From positions 16,876,057 through 16,940,056 of the forward strand of contig JAKSZT010054396.1 of assembly GCA_026826555.1 (NCBI GenBank): a stretch of DNA of 64,000 nucleotides. Reading direction: 5' to 3'. The notes under the pieces were generated by a model. It saw only the letters and a program-made list of their open reading frames with translations, made no database searches and was not told the DNA's origin. Made by a program: the position numbers and the translations under genes. This document shows, piece by piece, positions 12,730-24,567 of the stretch (the first letter of the stretch is position 1; each line of letters begins with the position of its first letter). This stretch comes from Tolypeutes matacus. Taxonomy: Eukaryota > Chordata > Mammalia > Cingulata > Chlamyphoridae.

Positions 12730-13680
12730 ATCCCTTTTTCTTAGTCTCTCAATTATAATGAGGTGTGGAAAAAATGATTAAACTACAGCTTTATCAGTCT
12801 GCAACTATCACAGATTCTTTTTAGGCCGTCAATGTAATGTTACAAGGGTGATTCCCTGGTATTTTGTTCTAAAACCCACAAATGAGACAGTAATGTGCCC
12901 AGCTGCGGCTCCTTTCCTGCATTTCAGCTCTCGGTATGTGCACACTTGCAGCTCTGTATAGCATCACACGAAAGACTGGCAATTGGCCAAGAAGCCATGA
13001 TTGTTTATATATCCTAAGGTACAAGAGCTGCCATTTAATTTTAATTCAGCCATGCAACAACATATACTTTAGGGCAATATACCAATATAAAACAAATTAA
13101 TTCCAATTTCTATTTAAATAAAACTTTACCTGAAAATTTAACAGATATTAAAGTATATAATCTATAAATTTAAATAACTATGATTTTAAAATAATTAAAA
13201 TAATTATCTAAGATAATTCTTAAGATTTCCTCATAATCTTGCCAATAGTAAGAACACCCACTGCAAACTTCCTATAGCTCACAGATTTAATTGTATTTCC
13301 AAACTTCCCCATTAAGCAATATATGCACACTGCTAACTGAAAATCAAGAAGAGTGAGTGTTCTCAACATCTGGTACACATAGGTTGACATGTCCTACAAC
13401 AATGACTGTAAGATACTTCAAGAATGATCTTAATTTCTGTTGTTCAAAGCAGAAATACTTATGAGCACACAGAAGCACATAGTTCTGTAAATTAGGTAAC
13501 TGTGCTGTTTCATTATAGAAGTTTCCTGAAGGAAGGGGAAAAAAACTAATGAAAATACCTCAACATCCTGGCTAATGCTTGACTTTTGTAGGAAGGAATG
13601 TTTCACAATATGAAATAATAAACTGAACACTAGTTCTTAAACGTGAAAATCTTGGGAAGATTTTCATTTTTATTGAAATC
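12730..13680. other. USP3 intron 3, low-copy stretch
   Basis: No repeat or exon recognised. 12895-13020 is less AT-rich and less repetitive than its surroundings and might be a conserved non-coding element, but nothing in the sequence proves that. Confidence 0.4.
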
Positions 13681-13689
13681 TTCACTTAC

Positions 13690-13736
13690 CAGGTTTCTCT
13701 TATAGGCTTTGATACCTTCTTCCACACAAAACAGCA
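13690..13736 (-). other. Exon-like cassette in USP3 intron 3 (candidate cryptic or poison exon)
   Basis: On the minus strand a 47-nt segment is bounded by a good acceptor (pyrimidine-containing 'ctactgtttcag') and a near-consensus donor (CTG|gtaagtga). Spliced between exon 3 (which ends on the first two bases, TG, of a codon) and exon 4, it would complete a Cys codon, read 10 further sense codons and then meet a TAA inside the cassette. It does not correspond to any part of the USP3 protein I know. Chance occurrence of such splice sites in introns is common, so this is a candidate only. Confidence 0.3.
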
Positions 13737-13739
13737 CTG

Positions 13740-14838
13740 AAACAGTAGTGATCTGAATGACTAAACCTTAAGATGATATAGTCAATGGCCAAAATTTGAT
13801 AATGTTACACCTGTAAAATTTTTAAAAGACCTAGAAACCACAGGCCTTCCCCGCCCCCCTTACTTTTGATGGGTACCTCTCTACAATACTATTAACAACT
13901 AAAGGCAATGCAGAAAGGATTAGCCCACTTCATTAAAAAGTAAATAAAAATTGATATCTGGACTTTAAATTTCCATCCCTGTTCTTGAAAGGGCTGTAGA
14001 ACAAGAAAAAAATTCCCCAAAGAGATCCTTTAAATGGTTACCTTGTTTTATTTTTCCTTCAATGTCAATATTCTTTTGAATTGAGGGTAAACTGATTAAA
14101 AACAAGCAAACAATTATTCATCATAATTTACTATTCAAGGAAAACACTAAAGTTAAAAATGCAAAATATACCAAGCTTTTGATCACATCGGATGGATATG
14201 GATTTTTAAACATCATCTGTAGCCTAAATAACCCAGTTCTAAGTAATCACAAGAATAGATATCTACTTTATTTTCCTTTCTGTTTTCTGAAAGAAAAAGA
14301 AAATGGCCTCTGATCTACTTTTAATGAATGAGATGGTTTTTTAAAAATAGAAAGACTACACACCCAATTTTTGACATTTACCTCTAGATTAGAAGAAGGA
14401 GAAAAAGAGTAGAAATGGAACTGTGCTGAGAGAAGGGAGACTGTCAAAATAATTTTTAAAATAAAAGTTAAAATTTGAAGCTTCCACGACAATATGTTAG
14501 CTGGGCAGTAAGAACATAGGTTTTATATTATTCTTCAATTTAAGAAAGAAAAGGAATTATAATGAACATCAAAGAAATAGGTATTTTTCATTTATCTGAA
14601 GCTTACTGAGATAGACAAAGAGCAGGAAGTGGGAGAGAAGATGCTAAAAGTTAAAAGGAACAATGCCGTAAAATCTGACTAAGAACAGGTATTCCTGATG
14701 GCTCCAGTCCCCTGTGACTCCTAAGAGGACTGAAAGGGGGGCTCATGGCTTAGAAATTGGAGGGAAGCAGTGAGGAAGACAAGAGAATGCGTGCATACAT
14801 ACAGTAAAGAATACCATTTCCAGAAAATATTAACTTAC
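13740..14838. other. USP3 intron 3, exon-proximal stretch
   Basis: AT-rich low-copy intron. No repeats recognised and no further exon found. The exon 3 donor lies at its right end (minus-strand gtaagtta at 14838-14831). Confidence 0.6.
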
Positions 14839-14970
14839 CAGTATATACTGTAGCTACTGCAATCCATACACACTGTATGCTGAGTTTTATCTTGCTTTTC
14901 TGGTTTCTTATGGTTGATTAAAGGTATTTGTGCATCTTCATAATGTTTTTTTGCATGGCCATTCACATAC
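14839..14970 (-). CDS. USP3: USP3 exon 3 (ZnF-UBP domain, second part)
   Basis: USP3 is a nuclear cysteine protease that removes ubiquitin from histones H2A and H2B; its N-terminal ZnF-UBP domain binds ubiquitin. This 132-nt exon reads, after the G that completes an Arg codon shared with exon 2, YVNGHAKKHYEDAQ, then a charged loop (KKPEKQDK), then HTVCMDCSSY, ending with TG of a split Cys codon. The His residues of GHAKKHYED and HTV, and the Cys pair CMDC, are zinc-finger ligand positions of the family. Boundaries are an acceptor 'tttttgtaag' (ag at 14972-14971) and donor gtaagtta. Length 1+129+2 is consistent with the phases. Recognition is from memory of the mammalian USP3 sequence, with a few conservative differences. 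The catalytic USP domain is encoded by later exons outside the window. Confidence 0.95.
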
Positions 14971-16208
14971 CTTACAAAAACCAAATGAAAATTTATTTTA
15001 ATCTAAATATTGCTTTGGAATTTTAAGTATTCGGATATAAAATCAGATGTTAATAAAATCAGAATACGAAAGAAGAGTCCCAATGATAAATTAAGCTGAA
15101 TACTTAAAATATGCTCCTTTTTTGCAATCAATTATTAAGGTCAAATCTTAATTATGTACAAGATTAAGGCCAGGCAAGGAAAGGCATTATCTACGCAAAT
15201 CAGTTTTAATACCATTGTTATTATCACTTTTAAATTCCTTTGCTAATGTTTTGCTATAGCTTTTTTCTTTTCTTTTTTCTTTCTCTCTTTCTTCCTTTTT
15301 TTTTTTCCCCAAGCATTTCCTCAAACCCTTAACCCCCAACTCAGGCTGTTATCAAAGACAAGCTTTGTAAACTAATGTACTCAACCACTTCCCATAGGGC
15401 CACAAGCTCTGCTAAGGTTGCTGCTTAAGATAAAACATGAGAGTTAGAAATGGAAATAGGATAATCTTCCATTTCTTTCTCCTCAACATGGTTTCAGATC
15501 TTTTATTTGAAAGCCAGAATAATCAGCTCTACTCATACTGAAACTGATTTGTATAGAAATAATGCAAACAAAACACATCATTTTAAGCTAATATAAGCTG
15601 TTATTTTCTACGTGGGCGAAGACAATCCAGGATTGACTATATTCATAAAATTTTTTTAACACTTTCTAACTCAGACTTAACAAATCATCGTATTACAACA
15701 AGCAAAATGGAATCAAAATAAGGGTTCATATGCCCATGGTATGCAGTCAAATTCATCTACTATCTTCACTTAAATGCTGCACAATGTTGCAACTGACCAC
15801 TACTGTGAAGAACCTTATAAAATAAAAGCTTACCAGTTCCTAGAAATAAGCCAATTTATAGAAGGCAAGGCCCACTTGAAAACGGAACAGTTAAAACAAA
15901 TGCTGGTTAAATGAAACCAATTAACAGGCTCAAAGACTTCAGGTGTCATTTTCATCATGAGGCACCTTAATTATATGAGGAGCAACACTTACCTTGAAGA
16001 AAGTAGGACAGTTGTGGTGAGTAGGCAGAATCTATTTCACAGCCTCTATACCCCAGGAAAGCTGGAAGCATTAAAGGCACTACTAACCTCACCTCAGAAT
16101 TTAATCATGTTCTTTTTCCATTATATTGATTGTAGTAAATATAACCAATGTTTGGGTATACATGGGCCCTCTGTCCACAAAAGTAGACTAAAATAAATTT
16201 TAAATAAA

Positions 16209-16432
16209 ATGATGATTAAGAGTACACGCTCAAAAGACTAGACTGCCTGGGTTCAAAAGTAGCTTTGTTACATCCTGGCCATGTCAGCTTGATTGAATTA
16301 CTTAACCTTTCTATGTTTCTGTTTCCTCATTTGTAAAATGGAGGTAATAGTGCCTGTATCTCATGAGTTACTAGGTGCTTAAATAATCCATGGCACATAA
16401 TAAATAAATAACAGCAATTTTTATTAGTTTAT
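16209..16432 (+). mobile_element. MIR SINE
   Basis: A nearly complete mammalian-wide interspersed repeat: 'gactgcctgggttcaaaagtag' (box B region), 'ttacttaacctttctatg', 'tttcctcatttgtaaaatgg' core and 'tggcacataataaataaata' 3' part. Old and diverged. It pre-dates placental radiation, so it is expected at the same place in other mammals' USP3 intron 2. Confidence 0.88.
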
Positions 16433-18289
16433 CCTTTATATGCTTAACTACTACTTATTCAGAAGCCAAACAATATAACTGCTTAGAAAGTAGTTATATT
16501 AAGCACATATTTCAAGTGATAACATGCTGTTGCATAAATCAGGAAGCACTCAATATTTAATTAAAAAGGTAAACTCCAAGGCTCAACATCTAATGAGCTC
16601 AATTTTGTATGCTTATACATATTTATAGCACTGTAACATGAAAAACAATAGTAATATTTATGGTGAGGAGTACCTTCAGAATCAAAGAAAATGCAATACT
16701 GAGCAATAACAACAACAATTACCACTTGGTAATTTTTGAAAGCTGATCATCTGTATATAATTCATTTAACCACAACATTGTAGTCTCCAAATATACTAGA
16801 TGTTTAAACGGTCACTGAATATTTCAGTGATAAAGTAACAAGTGTTTACTACTGACATTAAGATTAGCAATGATTTGGCTAATACCAAATATATCAGTAA
16901 CAAGTTAACAGTTTTCTATAAGCTAGCTAACATAAAAATAAGTATTTCCCACATCTGGTTTTAGATTTTAACTAGACATTTTGACATATAGCACAAGAGG
17001 AAAAAACATACTATAAGAAGTCACATTTCTAACAGCACAAATTTCTAACAAAATTTCAAAAACTAACTTAAAGGGTATGGTGTCATGATGACCAATACAA
17101 TATGTAACAAATATATTATTGATAAACTAGGTTTCTTTATTGAAAGAATATTTGAGTTAAGACTTCTCTGCAGACAAGTGGTCTCAAGTTACCAAAAAAA
17201 AACAGAATGATTGGAATGCTTGGCAATCGACATTTGGGCTTACATGATACATGAAAATTAGCCAATCAGCTCTGCAAACTGGAGATCCAAATTCAAGCTA
17301 TTCTCATTATGTTCAATCTATGTACCATGCTTTTCTGAAACTATGTAGAATTTCTAAATTTAAGATTGCCTGCAATTAGAAACAGCCCACTTGTAGTGTC
17401 TTGAAAATTTTCAATTTATTTTTCCAAAACTTTAGAAAATTGTTTGTTGGTTGCTATTAAGAATATTAATCTCTCCAGTTTTTGAGAATCTGTCAGGTCT
17501 TTTCATTGGCATGTGATCTTCAAGATTTAGGCTGTAGAGCACTATGAGACAAGTAGAAAACAGAACTATACAAATTGTATTGCATTTTAATTCTCACCTC
17601 TCAAAATCTAGGAGAGGAATCTGTCTCTTCAAGTGCAGAATTTAAGTGCTTCTACTTTTCTTCTTTAAAAAAAAAAATGTTATCTGTACAAAGTATTTTC
17701 AGGTTCCCCAAATCCTAGAGATTTCAAAACCACAACAGCCACAATTAAGATATGCAATTAAACATTTTCCAAAGGTACTCTTTAAGTGTACATGGAAAAA
17801 AATATTCAATTCCAGGACTAAAAATGTAAAAAATAAAAAGTTAACTGAAAAAGAGGCTTTCATCATGCAATGAGGGTTTAAAAATAACAATGGGGAAATT
17901 GTCTAGATAAATATTTATATGGATTTCAGGCCCTGTGACTTAGCATGATTTCCCATCTCTTTGCTGCTAAGCTGTTAACTTCTAAAGTGGATTTTCTAAG
18001 CTAAAGGAGCCATAGAAATGAATGTGCTACTATCAAACTAAAAGAATACAAAAATTGATATTCATTTGAGTTTTTGTTAGAAGAAAAGGGCTACTGAAGT
18101 ATTTAAGCAACATCATTTTGAAGCCAAAAACTGGGAGGAACTGCTGGGGCTTGAACTGAGGAGAGCAGGGGTTTAAGTCAATTGGAAGCAAAAAACAATA
18201 AAGCATTTGGTACATCTTAGGAATTAATAATGACCTCCACAATGAAATCATTTTCAAGGGAATTCCTTTATCTGTACATATTTTAGCGT

Positions 18290-18520
18290 TTTTTGTTTGC
18301 TTGTTTGTTTGCTTTCAGAAGAATGACATACCTGGGATTTGCTTCAAAGTAAGTAAAAAAAATACGGGCATGGTGGTAAGGGGTAATAGGTGAAACAGAC
18401 TAACTGTGGGTTGGTAACTGTTGAAGCTGAGTGATGAAATCAAGGGGTTTAATTATACTCTTTCTCTACTTTTCTGTATGCTTAAAGTTTTCCCTAATAA
18501 AAATTTTTAAAAACTATCAT
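18290..18520 (+). mobile_element. Ancient L1M 3'-end fragment
   Basis: Resembles the 3' ends of old mammalian L1s: 'gacatacctgggatttgcttcaaa', 'tgttgaagctgagtgatga' and a terminal 'ttttccctaataaaaattttt'. Subfamily not assigned; boundaries approximate. Confidence 0.5.
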
Positions 18521-18799
18521 AAGCTTTTATTTCAAGATTTCAAAGTTCCCTTATTTCATCTTTAGCTTATCTTGACCATTAAACTAATTCTCCTATCAAT
18601 ATGAAAGGTTTTTTTCCCTAGATTTTTGCCAGCTGTGTCACTGAACAGAGGGAGAAGGAAGCCCCATAAAGAATGCTACACCACTATGATTAAGGAATGG
18701 TACTAAATAATTTCAAATTAATACTACTGATATAAAAGCTTAAAAGCAAATTCTTAAAAAGCAAGCAGGATAGTGAAGTTATATAAGTATGTCACCTAC

Positions 18800-18860
18800 C
18801 TTCCACAGTGGACACTTGAACAAGTCAAACAGACCCAGGGGCTTTTGTTGGACCGGCACA
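18800..18860 (-). CDS. USP3: USP3 exon 2 (ZnF-UBP domain, first part)
   Basis: 61-nt exon reading, after the TG of a split Val codon, CRSNKSPWVCLTCSSVHCGR with the last Arg codon split AG|G into exon 3. The C..WVCLTC...HCGR pattern is the hallmark first half of a ZnF-UBP finger, and the exact string is that of mammalian USP3. Acceptor is 'tttttctttttattag' (minus strand, ag at 18862-18861) and donor AAG|gtaggt at 18799. The upstream coding exon (initiator Met and about 30 residues) would lie beyond the right edge. No lesion is visible, so this is the functional gene and not a processed copy. Confidence 0.96.
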
Positions 18861-18862
18861 CT

Positions 18863-20787
18863 AATAAAAAGAAAAATATACAATATACCAATTGTATCAT
18901 TTTAATTCTCAATTTCTCCCCTAATCTGTAAAATCATGTCCTGTGATTAAATTATAAATATCGTGGCTGTTTAAGTGTACTGAAATTACAAATCCCTGCT
19001 TTGTGAGAGCAACTACATAAAATGGCTGCCTAATTTAAAGCTATAGTGAAAAGAATTTAAATGCATTGTCCACAACGGCTGTTCATTTTAATTGTTGACT
19101 AAACTCAAATAGCTTAACCACAAGTTAAACACATACATTTTTTTCTCCTTTATTACTTATTCCCTTTACCACAGTCTCCAACAAGTTAACAATAGTGTAT
19201 TTTCCAACTAAAAACATTTTTTAAAAGTCTAGTTTTTTAATCACATGTTTATGTCCCATGCAGGTCATAAACCACTATAAATTAAAACTCTCCAAGTTTA
19301 TTTAGTAAAAGACATAACCTAGGGATAAAATCAGGAAGACTAAGCCCAATTTTCCCAATCCCAAATTAACGTCTCAGTTACATAAAATACAATTCTAAAT
19401 ATGACAAATGCACATAATTAGTGCTGAAGGTGTAACTGGAACATCAATTATCTTAATTTAACTATTACAAGGGTGGGGCAGGCAAGGAGTACGGAAACTT
19501 CTAAAATACTGATTAGAATTTCACTTGTTCACTCATTCAGTGAAAAAATAAAAAAAGAAGAGGGAATAAAACCCCCTGGAAAGCTTTTCCAAAATACGTA
19601 TGTTCTACTGTGCAGAGATAGGTAACTTGGATGGGAATAGGAGGACAAAGAACATTTGTATTTTGAGAAAAGCCACTTGCCAGGTGACTCCCTAAATAAA
19701 ATCTCTTGAGAACGACTAGTTGGCCTTCTAGAGGCATGGGGAGGGGCATCACAGCACAACCATACGTATACTCAGGCACATAGCAGGTACTCAATAAATG
19801 TGTAGAAAGAAATTTCCTATTTCTTAGTATAGGATGCCAAGCTCTTTCAAGGCCTGGAAGATCTCCTGTATCTCTCTTGCCTTACACATCACAACAGACC
19901 CTTCTCAGTATTAAGAAAAATTAAATAAAACTGGAAGTAAGGTGAAAAGAGAACTCTAAGTCCTTTCAATATATAATGAAACATTGTTCAACAGGTCCTT
20001 CCAAAGATATTTAATTATAGTACCATTATTTGACCTGCTATTTACCATTGATTAGGACCCAAAATCTGTGACGTTACAGATAAACTTGTAGATTTTTACT
20101 TAGTAGAGATAATTTCTATCTAGCAGACCCAAAGGTTATGGTTTTACTGCCCTACAGGACATTAACCAATTTTTGCAACTAGTCTAGCAAATTTTATTCC
20201 AACATTCTTTCTTTGGTGTCTGTATACACTCAGTTCCTCAAATGCTCTTGGAACCAGCTTTACCACCCTACTGGTTCCCTCATTAATGAGTTAAATAAAT
20301 CTTTAACATATGTTCATTCTATATTTGTATGAGTCATCTTTTCAAACTTTTTGAAAATAATACTTTGACACCTCCCCCTGAATGAAAATAGGCATGACAC
20401 ACCTATAATTCATTATAATAAAAATTCTTGGGATGATATCTGTATGGTTAACCAGTTGACTGCAAAGCCTATATGCTATTATCCTAATAAAGAATATTTT
20501 CAGCTGCAGAATAAAGTGTTCCTAAAAGGTAAAGGCAGAGCATTTTCCCTTCTATAGGGATAAAAAATGTGTCCCAACTATTACATTTTATTACATATGT
20601 GACAAAAAGAAATGAAACTTGTGAATCATCACAAGAAAAAGTAATCATTTTCCAAAAAAGCTTTAACATTCTCTTTCTAAATAACATTAACTACATCAAA
20701 TTGAAAACCAAATTTCTTTGGGCTAGCTTTCCTGGAAAAATATATGCCTACAAATATACTAATAGCCCAAGAAAAATTCTGGCCAAC
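18863..20787. other. USP3 intron 1, low-copy stretch
   Basis: No genes and no young repeats recognised. Sequence is AT-rich. Short open frames here (for example around 19529-19794 on the minus strand) lack splice context or homology. Confidence 0.5.
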
Positions 20788-21218
20788 TGTGGTAAGCTGA
20801 ATTACATACCCCATAAAAACACATTCTTAATCTTAATCCATTCCTGTGAGTGTGAACCCATGTAAATAGGACCTTCGGAAGATGTGAATCAGGATGGGTC
20901 TTATTCCAATTACTGGAGGCCTTCTAGAGAAGGCCCTAAGGAGTAAGCCACCAGGAAGCAGAAGGTGGGAGTCAGTGGAACCAAGAAGAGAAAGGAAAAA
21001 ATGCCACCATGTGCATTGCCAAGTAACAGAAAAGTCCAGGATGCAAGGATTGCTGGTAGCGAGCCCTAGAACATCACAGTCTTTAGGGAGAAAGCATCAT
21101 CCTGCTGAAGCCTCTATTTTGGACTTCTCCCAACCTCAAAACTGTGAGCCAATAAATTACCATGGTTTAAGCCAATCCATTTTGTCATATCTGTGATAGC
21201 AGCTAGGAAACTAAGACA
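20788..21218 (+). mobile_element. Solo LTR of the MaLR (MLT1/THE1-like) group
   Basis: Begins TGTGGTAAGC and ends CTAAGACA, with 'aaactgtgagccaataaatt' near the 3' end (the LTR polyadenylation region) and 'aagccaatccattttgt', characteristic of mammalian apparent LTR retrotransposons. About 430 bp. Flanked by CCAAC (20783-20787) and CCGAC (21219-21223), a 5-bp target duplication with one mismatch. No internal retroviral sequence adjoins it, so it is a solo LTR left by recombination. It is non-coding. Confidence 0.75.
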
Positions 21219-21223
21219 CCGAC

Positions 21224-21728
21224 CTAAACTAACAAAATGTTTAAGCAATGGTTAGATTCCCAGGCCTACTCTTTTAATACATACCAGAGTTAAATTTCCT
21301 CTTCAACCTAAATCTATTCATGGGTGGGAAGCAGAAATAAGGTGCTATCACCTGGAAGTAGGGAGTTCATCAACAGTAGGAGCCATTTTATAAAACAACC
21401 TCCACATCTGCACTCCCTTACTATATAAACTCATTAAAAAGTGTGAAGAAACATCAAAATGACTAATCTTCAGTCAAACCTTGTAACAACAGAAACTTAT
21501 TAAAATTCAGTAAATTGAGAGTGGGAAAGGGTACAGACTGCAGCATAGGGACATTTTTCCAATTATCCAAGAGTATCAGCTTACCCCCTTCCTTGTAACC
21601 ATAAAGATATTAACAAAATTTTATATTTCTTAGGCTGGTCTGGCGATTCTTTGGGAGTAGAGATGTGTATAATTTAAATATTTCTTTAAATTATTTAAGT
21701 AAACTTAAGTTGGGTTCCAGAGAGAATA
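21224..21728. other. USP3 intron 1, low-copy stretch
   Basis: Nothing recognisable. AT-rich. Confidence 0.4.
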
Positions 21729-21915
21729 AAACTACTGGATGGTTCAGATTGCCTAGGTTTAAATTCTGATTCTACCTTAGTTGTGTAATCTTGGGTACGG
21801 TACTTCATCCCTCTTTACCTGATTCATAGGGTTATGGTCAAGACTGGATTAAATAATTTACATAAAATGCTCATTCAGCACATGGTACATCATAAATGCA
21901 CAAAAAATACGAGCT
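21729..21915 (+). mobile_element. MIR SINE
   Basis: 'cagattgcctaggtttaaattctgattctacc' (box B area), 'gtgtaatcttgggtacggtactt' and '...tagggttatggtcaagactggattaaataattt' follow MIR order. Diverged and old. Confidence 0.75.
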
Positions 21916-22120
21916 TCTATAATGACTATACTTCTCTCCTGGACATCTTCTAGGGTTCCTTCCAATACTAAAAGGTATGATTCTCTGAAGTCTTATAGGG
22001 TAAGATTTTTGAAGAGACAAACTGTGAACCAACATGAAGTCATTTTCACTTTAAAAGGAAATGTCCCATCACCTTATGAGTCCCCATGATTTCTAGACTA
22101 GTAAAACAGACTGAAGGATA

Positions 22121-22190
22121 AGATGGGGAGAAGGGGTAAGGGAGGAGAAGGAAGAGAAGGAAAGAAAAAGAAAAGAAGAATGGAGGGGGG
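22121..22190 (+). repeat. Purine-rich (GGAGAA/AAGAG) tract
   Basis: About 70 bp of nearly pure A/G on the + strand, irregular GGAGAAG and AAAGAAAAG units. Simple low-complexity sequence, capable of forming a polypurine strand. Confidence 0.8.
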
Positions 22191-22199
22191 AACCCACTG

Positions 22200-23540
22200 A
22201 CAAAACAAAATCCCACACAATTTATATATTTCTAAGAAGTTCTCATTATGAAAACCATCAAATTTTATGAAACATATTTAACACTATCCAGGCATTCAAA
22301 TATGTTATGAATATGCATGAATGTGGAACTAGATCTGTTACACATAACTCATCAACAAAATTTCTTTCTCCCACTTCAGTAGCATTAGCACAATGCTGTT
22401 AGAGAACGGTTTCTTTATGCAGAGGTGAATTGATACGGTAGAATGTCAAGATGGGATTCTATTTAAACAATTAATATATTTCTATGAACTGCCCTGAAGA
22501 AGTGACTTTAAATCCTTTCTAAAAGAAAGGGGAGATTAATTCTTTCTAGAATAGAGAGGGGATTAAGTATATTAGTTAAGTAAACATAAAAAGGCAAGTT
22601 AGAAATGCCCAGTATACGTTTCTTTACACAGATGGAAGCAACTTAATTCTCAATAATAATTTCAAAACTTTCCTAGACAGAGGAAAGAAAAGTTTTGTGC
22701 CCAGATCACTGGCGCAAAATTCATGTCTTCTGAAATCTCTTGAAGCTTTGGTGTTAATATTTTTTTCTGAAACCCTGTGCAATTTTTCCCCTTCTCATTC
22801 TCAGACACTGTTTCAGAGTTTTTGTCCCTTCCTGAACTCTCACCAAAGATGGGCTGTAAAACTGGAAGCTAAATCTACGGAGGAAAACTTACAGGACAGA
22901 AGGGGAAGGGGTGTGTGTGAAGAACCTATAAACCTTTCAAGTAGTTGCTTTGTTTTGCTTATTCCCATATCATAATCATCTTTGCCCAGAGGGGAAAAAA
23001 AAAAAAAAGTCCAAACCACCTAAGAAATATATACAATAGATTCGACATCTTAGAAGATAGAGGAAGTAAAGATGAATTTGCTCTCTAAATTAGCTCCCTA
23101 AAAGTAAATTGCATCAACATGTTTACACCATCAAACCCAGTAATATCACTAAAGGATATTCAACAAAGGTTTGTGAATTGGACAGTGGGTCCATCTAATC
23201 ACATCTTATTCATTCTTGTATGTCAGTGCTTAGAACGGTGACAAGCACATACTCAAACATCTGCTGAAGGAAATGAACTGATCAAGTAAGAGACTGGTTT
23301 TTAACATGAGAGACTATAATGCTCCTTAAGATTTGCTTCTTCGGTAGATACATTATACTGCAATTTTTAAAAATAGTTTGAGTCTATATGTATGGTCTTG
23401 AAGAATGATCCAGATATATGAGGGAAAGAGAGGGAAAGGGAGGAGAAAAATTGCCGAGTAATGTCTATAAGCAAGGGTTGAAATCCACTGGCCCAAAGTG
23501 GCAGATAAAATAGCTAAGATGGCCTTTTCCAAGTACTTTA
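22200..23540. other. USP3 intron 1, low-copy stretch
   Basis: No exon or young repeat. 23206-23280 weakly resembles a MIR 3' part ('gcttagaacggtgacaagcacatactcaa'). Confidence 0.4.
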
Positions 23541-23544
23541 TATT

Positions 23545-23690
23545 ATCTCATTTAGTCATCACAACAACTAAAGGTACTACTATCATCACTCCTGTTCACA
23601 TGGAAAAGTGAAGCACAAAGAAGCTAAGTAACTCCTCTAAGGTCACAGAGCCAGGAAGCAAGTGGTAGACCCAGGATAAGAACAGAGCAC
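23545..23690 (-). mobile_element. MIR SINE
   Basis: Reverse orientation: 'ttatctcatttagtcatcacaacaac', 'aagctaagtaactcctctaaggtcacagagcc', 'gcaagtggtagacccagga' are the complement of the MIR core and head. Confidence 0.8.
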
Positions 23691-24078
23691 AGTGACATAC
23701 TGCCTGAAGGAATCTGCCTATCTGACCAGCACAAGACTTTATTCTGAATATAAATTCTTCAAGTAGTAAAATTCCCTTCCAGTTAGCCAAGGGCCTCACC
23801 TTTCCTTAATGCATTATTCTATATGTATATTCTATATACATTTACATTAACTTCCAGGTCGGCCCTGAAGGCATTTGACTTTTGACACAATTGGATCCAA
23901 TTTTGTTATAAGTGCAAGTAAGCCACATGACAGAAAGGCTTAGAATAAGGTCTATCAAATCGCTAACATTGGTAATTTTAGGCAGATGCATGGGGAAGCC
24001 TATTGTGGGGAAAGGAGACTACTGGTTTTTTTATTTGTACACCCTTACAGTGCTTGGCTTATAGCAACAAGAATATAA

Positions 24079-24338
24079 TGTTGTTTTTTCTTTTTTCTTT
24101 TTTTAAACAAATCAATTTTATTGACACATATTAATAGAGCATACAATTCATCCAAAGTACACAATCAATGGTATTTGAAATAATCATAGTTGTACTTTCA
24201 TCACATCAATCACCATTTGAGTATTTTCATTATTTCCACAGCAATAATAATAAACAAAAAACAGACAAACAAACAAGAAAATTCTTCACCTCTCAATCTT
24301 TCTCTGTTTCCCCTGATGAATGTAGCTATTCTGGCTAT
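24079..24338 (-). mobile_element. Antisense retroposon 3'-tail fragment
   Basis: Starts with a T-rich run (24085-24103), then 'aatcaattttattgacacatattaatagagcatacaattcatcc', resembling the complement of an old L1-type 3' UTR. Interrupted on its right by a DAS SINE. Family assignment is tentative. Confidence 0.45.
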
Positions 24339-24353
24339 CCTTGCACAATTATT

Positions 24354-24552
24354 TATTTATTTATTTTATTTATTTATTTTTTTAAAGATTTTATTTATTT
24401 ATTCATTTATCCCCCCCTTGCTGCCTGTGCTCACTGGGCCAGCCAACCACGCCGCGCGGGCGGGCCCGCCCCCACCAAGAGGCCCCGGGAACCGAACCCG
24501 GGGCCCCCCACACGGCAAACGGGAGCCCCACTGACCGAGCCACAGCCGCTCC
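24354..24552 (-). mobile_element. DAS-type tRNA-derived SINE
   Basis: Full-length, reverse orientation: (TTTA)n and 'aaagattttatttatttattc', GC-rich middle, 'gaaccgaacccggggcc' (box B complement) and 'gagccacagccgc' (box A complement). Perfect 15-bp target-site duplication CCTTGCACAATTATT at 24339-24353 and 24553-24567. Confidence 0.95.
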
Positions 24553-24567
24553 CCTTGCACAATTATT

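Larger units (their letters stand above)
1..14838 (-). other. USP3: USP3 intron 3 (part)
   Basis: Sequence downstream (in gene orientation) of the exon 3 donor at 14838. I searched for exon 4, which should begin with the third base of a Cys codon and encode the end of the ZnF-UBP domain, and did not find it, so it probably lies left of position 1. Positions 1-9990 are almost entirely L1 and SINE. The rest is mostly single-copy, with a hAT element, an L2-like stretch, an old L1 remnant and one exon-like cassette. That intron 3 spans all of this is inferred from the absence of exon 4. Confidence 0.8.
14971..18799 (-). other. USP3: USP3 intron 2
   Basis: 3.8-kb intron between exons 2 and 3, donor gtaggtga at 18799-18792, acceptor 'gtaag' at 14971. 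Mostly AT-rich low-copy sequence, containing a MIR at 16209-16432 and an old L1M 3' end near 18290-18520. A pyrimidine-rich tract lies at 15262-15310. It is free of the young SINEs and L1s that fill the flanking introns. Confidence 0.9.
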
